Shown here piece after piece: positions 37,830-48,349 of a stretch of 64,000 nt of DNA. This DNA comes from Rosellinia necatrix. Lineage: Eukaryota > Ascomycota > Sordariomycetes > Xylariales > Xylariaceae. A program made the position numbers and the translations under genes. The stretch is taken from NCBI GenBank assembly GCA_021209875.1, contig JAGYVD010000009.1, positions 2,170,001 through 2,234,000 of the forward strand, written 5' to 3'. Every line of letters begins with the position of its first letter. Within the stretch, counting starts at the first letter, position 1. The notes beneath the pieces are model-generated. The model saw only the letters and a program-made list of their open reading frames with translations. It had not been told where the DNA came from and did not search any database.

Positions 37830-38015
37830 TAATATAGTTTATTAAAAATAATATAATATTAAGTCTGTAAAAATATAATATAAAATTAAAAAAAAAAAGG
37901 CTTCTGGTCCCGCAGAGATTAGAAGCTTTAAGCTAGTACCTTATCTAATCTACACAATCCTTATCTAGCTAGCTGCGCTAGCTAGATAAGGAGCCCCCTC
38001 TTCCTGACTGTGTCA
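37830..38015 (-). repeat. Gypsy LTR (5') of left copy
   Basis: Retains CCTTATCTAGCTAGC... hairpin arms and the TTCCTGACTGTGTCA end, followed by the ATTAT duplication. Confidence 0.85.
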
Positions 38016-39007
38016 ATTATTAAAATCGCTTGTTTTTTTTTTTTTTAGCGATGCTGGCTTTATTTTAAAAAATGTATATAAAAGCTGTAATTTATAACGT
38101 TTAATTTAATATGTTTGTTTACAGAGCAGCATTTAAAGAGAACATATAACGTATTTATTTATAACTCTGTTTTTAAAATATTCCGATTTAAAAAAAAACT
38201 AATAAAAGCTTTTAAGCTTTATTATTATATTTAATATATTAGCTAAGCTAAATTAAGCTATATATTTAGCTTAATTAAGTTGCAGATAATAGTTTAACAA
38301 GCTTTAGCTGCTTTATTTAGCTTTTAAATATTTAAGCCGACGTGGCATTATTAATTTTTTAACCTGAAACCTGTTTATATAGTTAATAAAACGCTATATT
38401 ATTAATTATTAATATATAAACGGGGCTACGGCTTAAAATATATACGTTTTTTTCGACCGTTTAAATATAAAAAAAATAGCTAATATTTTATTAAGCTATA
38501 TATATAATATAAACGCAATAAATATTAGCTAAAGTATTAATAGCAACTATTAAATTATTATATTAAATAATTAATAAAAAGTATTTAAAAAAAGCTAAAA
38601 AAAAATAAAAATAAATTACTGCTTTAAAATATATTAACATTTTTAGTAATAGCTTTTTACTGCTTTTAATTTTTAAAAACGTTAATATATAAAATTAATA
38701 GTTTTTAAATAATAGCATTAAAATATAAAATAACTAGCGGTTTTAAGCTTTATTTAATAAATAAATTTATAATTAAATAAATATAAATTAGCTTAAAAAT
38801 ATTTTTATTTTATATATTTAAAGCTTTTATAGCAATATATAAATAATATTAATATATAACAGTCATAATTTATATATAAATAATAAATTTTTAGTTTTTT
38901 ATATAATAAATAAAGTTTAGTTAATATTTTATAAGCTTTATTATAGTTATATTTTATAGCTTTTAAACGTTAATATTTTTTTTACGGTTAAAAAAAAACT
39001 AAAAAAG

Positions 39008-39197
39008 TGATATAGTCAGGAAAAGGGGGGGGGGGCTCCTTATCTAGCTAGTAGAGCTAGCTAGATAAGGATTATGTAGCTTAAATAAAGTAACCTAGTT
39101 TAAAAAGCTTCTGGTCTTTGCAGGACCAGAAGCCTTTATTTAATCTATATTACATTTTATAAACTTAATATTATACTACTTTTAGTAATTTTTACTA
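39008..39197 (+). repeat. Gypsy LTR (5') of right copy
   Basis: Starts TGATATAGTCAGG with an expanded G run (GGGGGGGGGGG) where the solo copy has GGGGGG. The hairpin words are retained. Confidence 0.85.
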
Positions 39198-42100
39198 AAT
39201 AATGCAGTAAGTCCTGTAATTATATAATTTTATACTTTAGTTTATTTTTTTTTTGTACTAGTAAATAGGACACGCTTGGTTTTTTAACGTTTATATATAC
39301 TTAAACCCCGATACAGCTTTTTTTTATATTTTAAGCAGCGCTGTTTATAAAAAAAATAAAATTGCTAGCTTTTAAACTTAATTATTACTAGCAAGATCTA
39401 TTAATGTTTATTTTATAAATTTAATAGTTCGATCGATTTAATAAATCTTACGTTAATTAATTAGTCGATTATTATATTTTAAAACAACAGCAGCTAAATC
39501 TAACTTTGTATTATATTTTAAACAGCACTACTGCATCTAGCTACTAATATATTAAAATAATCTATTGTTTTTTTAAATTTTAATTATTTCGGTATTAAAT
39601 ATTTAATAACTATAGTATTATAATTAGCTGTTTTTTTAAACTCCGATCAGCATTATATTTAAATAGTAAAAATTGCAACTTATAATTAATACTAGTTTTA
39701 CTTTTTTAAAAGCCTGCGTCAGGTTTTTTAATAAACACGTAAGTTTTTAATAATACTTAATTATATTTTTTATTTTATTTTTAATTTTAAAATTTAATTT
39801 TGTTTTAAAACGTGTATATAAATATAAATTTATAAAATAATTAATAACATTTATTAGCTTAATTATAAAAATTATATAACTTATATATACTTGTCCTGCT
39901 ATTAATACTAATTTAAATTTTAACTACTAATTTATATAAACTTGATAATTATTAATATATTAAAACGTAAAACTAACTTAAAATTTTTAATATTTAAAAA
40001 TTTAAAATAGTTTTAATAATTAAAAATTCGACTTTAAAGCTTATAAAAGCCAGAAAAATTTTTAGCTTTAAAATAATTTAACTTAAACTATTAATACTAA
40101 AAATAATATAAAAAACATTATTTTTGCTAATAAAACTTAAGTTTGTTAAACTAGCACTTTTTAATTTATATAAAAATTAAAAACTAAAACTATAAGTATT
40201 AAATATTTTATATTAAAAAAAAATATAGTTTAAAATAAGTTTAATAATAAATTTAAACTAAACAATAATAAAAATCGTAGGTTTATATTTTAAATTTATT
40301 TAAAAATAATATAAAATTAATAAAAATTTAACAAAAACTTTAAAATTATTACTTAGTTTAAAACTAAAAAGCAATATTTAATAATTATAACAGTTTTTAA
40401 TTTTTTTAAAAAAATACATAGTTTTAAAAACTATATTATTAAAAATACAGATAAATTATTATAATAGTAGCAATTTAAATTATAAAATTAAAAATTAAAA
40501 TCTAAACTAAATAAGCAAGCTTTTAAATTATTTACTTTAGCTATAAACTTTTTATAAAATTAGTACAACAAATTAAAAAATCATATAACTAAAACAAAAA
40601 AGCATGCTAAAAATATCAAAGCAGCAAAAACAGTTAATTAATTAATATAACAATTAAATAACGTTAAAATATCGGCTAATATAAAAACTTTAATTTTTAA
40701 AATATTTTATCACGCTATTAATTAATTATTTAAAACTATATTAAACGTAATTAAATATGCAGCAGCACTGCTTGTTTAACTTTAATACTTTAAATATTAA
40801 TACCTAACCGCAGCTATACTAGCACTAGAACTATTACTGAAATTATTTATTTTAATATTTTTAATAAAACTAGCACAAGTTTTAATAGCACCGGTACTTA
40901 TTACTCCAACAGTCTGTTTTAAAATATAAGCTGTATATTTATTAATAAAAGCCTTGCTTATTAAAGCAGTACAACAATATATAAAATTTTTTATTTTATA
41001 TTAGTTTAAATATAATATATTTACAACATTTTTTATTATAACATTTTTAAAACTATAATATTTAACAAATAATAAAAACCTATTAAAACTATTTTTATTA
41101 AACCACAATTTTAATAATTTAAATAGTTTAAATATAAACAATAAAAAAACGGTAAAAAGACCTTTAAAACAATTTTTAACTAAAAAGTCGAAATAGCAAA
41201 AATAATTATAAATATAAAAAAAAAAATTAAAAAAAAATATTATATATTTAATAGCTTTGTTTTTTATTATATAATAACTATATAAAACGGGCTAATATTA
41301 GCTAGTTTAACCTGGATAAAAAAATAAAAACAATATAAAAATAATAGCTAATAAAAATAAGCTTATTTTTATTAACATATTTTGTTTTATAGAAAAAGTT
41401 AATTTGTTTTTAAAGATCTAGAAATAATAGAACAAAATATTTAATAAATATTAATTATATTTTAAATATTGTTAAAAAGTTTAGTAGTTTTATAATAAAA
41501 TAATAAATTAATTATTAATAAATAATTTAAGCTTAAAATATAAAAATTAAACGTTATTTTAAATAAAATAACTATTTGATTTAATATATAACCTGTTATA
41601 ATAATAAAACGTTTTATTTAAACTAAATTATTATTAAAAAATATCGTATAACAAAATACTGTTTTTATTACGTTTATATAAAAAAAACTAAAATATATTT
41701 AAACTATAAAAACTTTAAACGTTAATAATAGAAATTAAAACAGCGTTATAATTTTAATATAAACTAATATAAACTTTAAAATTAAATAATATTTTTAACG
41801 CTTAATATAAAAATATTTTAACAGAATATATAATTTAAGTTATTAAAATAAAGCTTTTTTAATAGCAGCAGCAAAAATAAGTATCTGCGAATTAAAAAAC
41901 AATTAAAACTATAACAGAAAATCTAACAATTAAAAAATAAGCATTAAAAAACGCAGATTAAAATAAAAACAAAAAAAAACCGTAAGCCTAAATAAAAAAA
42001 AAAATAAAAAAACGGCCGGGATAAACGCAAAAATAAATATAATTGCTATTAAAAAACGCGCTAATGCAGCTAAATTAAACTTGTTAATATTAAACGTAAT

Positions 42101-45100
42101 ATTATTTTATATTTTATTTAATTTTAAATTAAATAGCGATAAAACGTTTATTATAATTAATCGTAATTAATTATATAAATATTATAATTAAATGTTTAAT
42201 TTAACGCGTAACTAAAGTTAATATATTACACGTTATATTAAACGTCCAGCTAAATATATATAAAATATATTATTTTTAATTAAAAATATTTATAAGCGAT
42301 ATAATATATTATTTATATTATATAATATATTGTTCCGATATTTATATAAATGCAACTGTTTTAATATTATATTAAAAAATTATGCTAAAATTGTTTTTTT
42401 TTTAATAAAACTAGTTAAAAATATAATAATAAATAAAATTGCAAGCTTTAAACAAAAAACAAATTAATTATATTATTTATTTAAAAATATTTAATAAGTT
42501 ATATAATTTTAAAAAGCAGAAGCAAAAACAATAATCTTTTATATTTTAAAGTTATTATTTAAAAATTTATTAATAGCAAAAATATTATAATAAGCTTAAA
42601 TATAAGCTATATTTACTTAATAATAATAAAATAATTATTAAATAAATTTAAATATATTTTTAAAAATAAATAAGCCAGATTTAAAAAATTAAAAATAGTT
42701 AAATTAAATATAAACAAAAGTTATATTAAAATTTTATATTTTAAACAATAATAATTATAGATTTTATAATTATTAAAGTTTATAAATATAGTTTAAGTTA
42801 TAAAAAAAACAATATTAAAATATTATTAAAAAGCAATTTTTAAATATTTGCAGAATATTAATTAATTAAAATTTAAATATAGTTATTTTTATAAATATTA
42901 AAAATTTTAAAATGTTTTTTAAATATTTTTAAAACAAACTTATATATTTATAAAATAATTTTAATATAAAAGTTATTTTAGCGCTTAAAATATTAATATT
43001 AATACTAGTTAAATATAAACTATTATTAAAAATAAAATTTTATATTTAAGCTATTATAAAAAATAATATAACAATTTTAATTAAGTTTATAATTTTACAA
43101 GCATAATAATTATTAATTTATTTTTAAAACTAAAACTATTTTTAAAAATATTTAAATAAATATAATTAAAAAATAACTATATTAAAAATTAAATATTAAA
43201 AATATATAAAAGTTTTTTAAAAGCTGTAATAGTAGCTGCAAGCTTAATAGCAGCTAAAGCTGTAAATATAACTAATATATTATTAATTTATACTAGCTTA
43301 TTAATTAACGCGTTTTAAAATATTTTATTACTTATTAATTTTAATATTTTTATATTTAAAAATAAAATATATATTTTTAACAAGTTTAAATTATTAAATA
43401 TATATTTATTAGCAGACTTTATATTAATAACTTTTATTTTTACAGTTATTATTATTAATATATACTAAAAACGCAACATAATATAAAAGCTAAACTTAAC
43501 CGTAATAAAAACTAGCGCAATTATTAAAATAATTAACGCGTTAAAACAATATAAAATTCTTTTAGCGGGATTTTTTTCTAACAAAATCTTTAATATAATA
43601 AACGCAACCGACGTAATAAATACAACAGGTAAAGTTAACGCAACTAACGCGCTTGTAGCAAAAGCTAGAGAATAGCTAAACGAAGCCTTAAAGCTTAAAA
43701 TTTAAGAAATTTTATTAATACTAAATATAAAAAAGCCTAGTAAAAAAAACGAAATTAAAGCCCTAAATAAACAGTCTATTTATATAAAAAAGGATATTAT
43801 AGCGCTAAAAATTTTTAAATTATTAAAAAAATACTTAATATTTAAAAACTAAAATATTATTAATATATTAAAAAAAACAAATAAAAATTTTTTAATAAAT
43901 AATTAATAATAAATAATGCTGAATTTTTAATTATATTTTTTAATATATATAATTAAAAACAGTTAATATAATATTTAATAGATTTTATAAGCAAAATAAA
44001 ATAAAATAAATAAACAGTTTTTTTTATTTATATATTTAACTTTTATTATATAGCTTATATATAAAAAAACTATATTTACGTTTAATAGTTAATTTAAAAG
44101 TTTTAAATAAAATTGTTGTTTTAAATAACTATTTATTACTATTATAATTTATAATTATTACGTTAATTAAAAAAAAAATATTTAATTATAGTAAACACGA
44201 CTGTATTTTTTATTAATTTATAGTTTATTTTAATTATTAAAACTAATTTATAATAATAAGTTTTTAAAAACTAAAGCGATTAATAATAGCTTTAATAAGA
44301 TTTTATAATATATTTATATATATTTAACGTTTTATAAATAAATTGTTTTATTTTTATAAATATTATTATAAAGCTTTTATTAATAATATTATTATTTTTT
44401 AGATATTAAAACAGACTATTTAGCTTATTTATATAATATTTTTATATTGTTTAATAAAAAAGAATTTTTTATTTTTAAAAAACTTTTATTATATATTTTT
44501 TATAGAATTTTAAGCTTCTAAATAAATGTTTTAAATATATTAATAATAAAAGAACAGCTAGCAGCATTTAAAAACTTTAAATGTTTAAATTAATTAAAAG
44601 CTTTAAAATAATATTTAAAAATATAGGATTTTTTATATATTGTTGTTATATTATATTAAAGTTATAAAACTTTTATAAAAATATAAAATAAAATTATTTA
44701 ATAAAAATATAAAATAAAACAATATAAAATTAATAATTATAACAAGCGTTAAATATATTATTAGTTTATATATTTTAAACTAATTATAGCTAAAATAAAA
44801 TTATTTAAAGCTTTTTAAAATTTAATCTGTTTATATATTATATTTTATTATTATAATTTTATAAAAATATTATATATATAAATAAATAGCTTATTAAAAA
44901 AAGCTTTAAAATAATATTATTTTATATTAAAAATAAATATATATAAAAATTAAAATTAATAATTTTAAATATATAAATATTATTAATAATATTTTTAAAT
45001 TATTATATATTATAATTAAAAATAAAATATAAACTTTTAAACTAAAAATAGTTTATATAGTTTAAATATATTAACGTTTATAAACTATAATTAAAACTTT

Positions 45101-45834
45101 AATTAATTTAATAGTTTTTTACTAATTATTTTATAATAAAAATATATTAAATTAAATTAAGCTTAATAAAAGATTTATAAACCGTATAAATAAATATTTA
45201 ATTAACGCGTTTATATATTTATTATAATATAGATTATAAATATATTATATATTAAGCAGTTTAAACTTTATTTTAAATATATTTAATTAATTAAAAATAT
45301 TATTAATTTAATAAATATTAAAAAAATTAATTTAAATAAATAAAAACTAGTATTAAATAATATATAAATAATATATTTAGAACTAATAATAAAAATAATA
45401 ATAAAAACCGAAATTATAGCAGACTATATTAAAAATCTTAAGTATTAAAAAGTTTTAAAAACGATTTATAAAAGTAATAAAAACGTTGTAAATTTTTTAA
45501 GCTTAAATATTTTTTATAATTATAAATAATTTATTATATAATATTAATTAAAAAATAAACATAAATTATATATATTTAAAAATAAATAATTAAATTTTTA
45601 ATAATAATATATAATAATAAATATTATTTTAATAAACAGTATATAATAAAAAATTAAAGCTTTATATAATTAAATTAAAAACTTATAAAATAAAAATATA
45701 TTTAAATTATTATAATAAATATAAGTTATATAATATTAATAAAAAAAGCCGTATAGTAATTATTAACTTCTTTAACCGGAAAATATTAAACTAATAAAAA
45801 TAATTATAATAAATTTTATTATAAGCTTATTTAA

Positions 45835-46085
45835 AATATTATTTTTAGCTATATTATAGCAATTAAAAAATTTAATTATTATAATATATTAATAATAATA
45901 ATATATGCTATATTTAAACGTTTATTATTTATATTTAATAATAAAAATATTTTATTAAAAATTAAGCAGAAGTATTAGCTAAATAATTTCTATTATTTAA
46001 TTAAAACGTATTAAGCAGTATTATTTTTAATTAAAATTACAAGTTTATTTTTAAATTTTAAATAAAGCTTTAAAAAGCTATAAAA
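45835..46085 (+). pseudogene. Gypsy integrase core remnant
   Basis: The + strand reads FNYYNILIIIIYAIFKRLLF followed by I.NNKNI and, about 35 codons later, AVLFLIKITSLFLNFK. Allowing RIP changes these correspond to the gypsy integrase blocks YDAILVVVDRFSKR..FIP..K.I and VLSDRGTQF(V/T)S.FWK. The catalytic Asp codons are mutated. Confidence 0.65.
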
Positions 46086-47009
46086 GCAAAACTTTTAATA
46101 ATAATTTTTATTATTTATAAAATAATAGATTATTTAAACAAAAAATTAAATAATAAAATTATTATTTAATATTATATATATATATATTTAAACTATAAAT
46201 AAATAAATATATTATTATTTTTATAATAAAATTTAAATAAAATATATTTAAAACTTATTAAATTATTAGCTTATAAATAACTTTTTAAATTTTAGCTATT
46301 TAAACTAAATAAAGTTTTTATTAATATAAAAATAAATATAATTATTAAAAATATCTAATTTATATAAAAATATTTTTATAAAAATATAAAATTAACTATA
46401 AATTTTATAGCAGCATATATTAAATAATATTATAATAATAAGTATAAATTAATAAAATTTAATATAAAAAATAAAATATATTTAAAGTTTTATTTAAAAT
46501 ATTATTTTTTAAAAAGCTGTCGAAAAATATTTTTAATAACGCGTAAAACTATAAAAATTAAAAAAAGTTAATAAATTAGTTTATAAATTAAAATTGCTGA
46601 AAACTTTTAATATTTATTTTATTATTTTAGTCGCGCATTTATTATTTAAAAATATAAGCGAGGATTTTTTACTAGAAAATACTAGCATTAAGCTTAATAT
46701 TTAAAAAGCAAAACTTAAAAAAAAATAATTTATTTAAAATTAAAATAATTTTTAAGCATTAAATAAACCGTATTAAAAACAGATTTAATTATTTTATTAA
46801 ATAAAAAAAATATAGTTATAAAAACAACTAATAAAAATCGGAGTAATAATTATATAATATTAAAAAACTAATTAAAAAATATTAAAATTAAAAAAAAAAT
46901 AAACCTCGGCTAAAAAAATTAAAAAAAAGCTATAGCTAACTTTATAAACAGTAAAAAAAAAGTTATATAGTTATTAAAAATAATAACGCTTTATTATAGC
47001 CTTAGCATT

Positions 47010-47195
47010 TAATATAATTAAAAAAAAAAAAAGCTTTTTATTTAGCTAGCAGAGCTAGCTAAATAAAAATTATATAGCTTAAATAAAATAACCTAGCTTA
47101 AAAAGCTTCTGGTCCCTGCGGGACCAAAAGCCTCCATCTAATCTATATCACACTTTATAGACTTAATACCACACTACCTCTAGTAATCCTTACTA
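47010..47195 (+). repeat. Gypsy LTR (3') of right copy
   Basis: The 5' G run has become a run of A. The inner hairpin GCTTCTGGTCCCTGCGGGAC is intact. The end is CCTTACTA, followed by AAAAG. Confidence 0.85.
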
Positions 47196-47957
47196 AAAAG
47201 CTATTATAAAAAACTTTAAATATAACGTTTAATATTATAAATATAAAAAAAAACGTTTTATTATATTATTAACAAGCTAAGCTTAAAACTTTAAATATTT
47301 AATAAATTAAAAACGTTTAAAAAACAGCTAGAATATATTTAAAAAACTATTTAAAGCTGTTATTATTAAAATATATAATATTAAAAATAAAAAAAGTTTT
47401 AAAAATTAGTTTTAAAAGCTTTTTACTAGTTTAAAAGTTTTTAATACTAGACTTTTTAAATAAAATAGTTTTAATATTATTTATAATATTTATTAATAAT
47501 TAAAAACTATATAAAATAAACTAAAAATTAAATATTAAAATATTTTTAGTTTTTAAAGCTTTATATAAACTATTAGTTTATAAAGCTTTTAAAGCTTTAA
47601 ATTAACAGGTTTAAAAAATCGTTAATTTTTAAGCTTAAATTAATTTTTATAAAAAAAAAACTTTAAAAAACGTTAAACCGGCTTGTTAAACAGTTAAATA
47701 AACGTTTAAAAAACAGTTTATAGTTATAATTAATATATAAAAAGCTCAGCAGAAATTAAAAAATTAAGTTATATATATAAATAAAACTAACAATTATAAT
47801 ATAGTTTCCAACTTTAAAACTATAAATAGCAGCTTAATCAAGCCAGCAAATAAAACATAAAACTATATTATTATTAAAACAGCCGATTAAAAATGTGTTG
47901 TTATTAAAATCGGTTAATTAGCTAGTTTTTAATTAAATTAGTTATATTTGGGTGGAG

Positions 47958-47997
47958 TGGCCCGTGAGGGTGTTGCCCGTGGCCTGTGTGGTTAGCT
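47958..47997 (-). repeat. Right terminal inverted repeat, 40 bp
   Basis: Ends CCTGTGTGGTTAGCT, followed by TA and then normal-composition DNA. It marks the right border of the AT-rich block. Confidence 0.92.
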
Positions 47998-47999
47998 TA

Positions 48000-48349
48000 C
48001 TGAATGGTGATGTTGGTGGAAATTTCAATGCAAATTATCAGGATTTTGGCCCTATTGATGAACTAATCGGGTTGAACTAATCACTAGATAAGCAGGGGCA
48101 GTGATCTTCAGTTGACATTGGTGAGTCTGACTTTTCAAATGAAAGATCTCAAACTTGTCAGCCCACCGCTGTGGACGCTGGAGGCGGGAGGCGAGAGGCA
48201 AGAGGGCATAGTTGATCAGTTATGACGACGAAAGAGAAAACTGCGATTACGTATTACTTAATTACTCCCAATCATAACAATAATCCTTCCTACAGGAATG
48301 CACATCGCTACGGTAGCCGCGAAGACCGCTGACTCTCCTAGTCGAATCA
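48000..48349. other. Unique DNA between RIP block and HET gene
   Basis: Normal composition resumes at once after the transposon TA. Nothing besides the 3' flank of the minus-strand gene is seen. Confidence 0.5.

Larger units (their letters stand above)
29422..38015 (-). mobile_element. Gypsy retrotransposon, left copy
   Basis: LTRs of about 186 bp lie at 29422-29608 and 37830-38015. The duplication ATTAT flanks the element (29417-29421 and 38016-38020). It is the same family as 39008-47195 in reverse orientation: for example 33.6-33.8 kb matches 43.2-43.4 kb, and 34.88-35.0 kb matches 42.0-42.1 kb, reverse-complemented. The length is 8,594 bp. Removing two later solo LTRs and their duplications (188 and 209 bp) gives 8,197 bp, against 8,188 bp for the sister copy. 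Transcription would run leftwards, as inferred from the integrase remnant of the sister copy. Confidence 0.88.
39008..47195 (+). mobile_element. Gypsy retrotransposon, right copy
   Basis: LTRs lie at 39008-39197 and 47010-47195. The duplication AAAAG flanks the element (39003-39007 and 47196-47200). The length is 8,188 bp. A + strand integrase remnant near 45.84-46.08 kb gives class and orientation. This copy and the left copy point away from each other, with their 5' ends about 1 kb apart. A Lys-rich coding-like stretch (about 41.9-42.1 kb) and a gag-like stretch (about 43.6-43.85 kb, LVAKARE...LNEALKLKI) are also readable with stops. Confidence 0.9.
29279..47997. mobile_element. TA-flanked DNA transposon (Tc1/mariner, Fot1/pogo-like size), split by two gypsy elements
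   Basis: Perfect 40-bp terminal inverted repeats lie at 29279-29318 (AGCTAACCACACAGGCCACG...) and 47958-47997. Each has TA outside it (29277-29278 and 47998-47999), the mariner-type target duplication. Subtracting the two gypsy insertions and their duplications leaves about 1.93 kb, the size usual for Fot1/pogo elements. The remaining interior segments (29319-29416, 38021-39002 and 47201-47957) are fully RIP-mutated. I could not read a transposase from them, so the superfamily rests on TIR, TA and length. Confidence 0.75.
13955..47999. other. RIP-mutated nested transposon block
   Basis: This is 34 kb of extremely AT-rich DNA with no intact gene. C survives mainly in AGCT and CG contexts while CpA is depleted, as expected of RIP (C-to-T mutation of repeats, CpA-preferred). 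Both borders are sharp and coincide with transposon ends plus target duplications. Long proteins are absent, with stops in every frame. The block resolves into one DNA transposon, four LTR retrotransposons and three solo LTRs, listed separately. Confidence 0.93.

Noticed and set aside
29422..47195. The five ~186-bp hairpin-rich repeats as MITEs
   Set aside because: They start TG and end CA/TA, four of them bound two full elements with 5-bp duplications, and one is a solo copy. They are LTRs.
13955..47999. CRISPR-like or centromere-like array
   Set aside because: There are no regularly spaced repeats. AT-richness is explained by RIP of identified transposons.
29281..48000. Maverick/Polinton or Starship-type giant mobile element
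   Set aside because: The TIR-bounded 18.7 kb collapses to about 1.93 kb once two LTR elements with their own target duplications are removed. No capsid, polymerase or tyrosine-recombinase gene is present.
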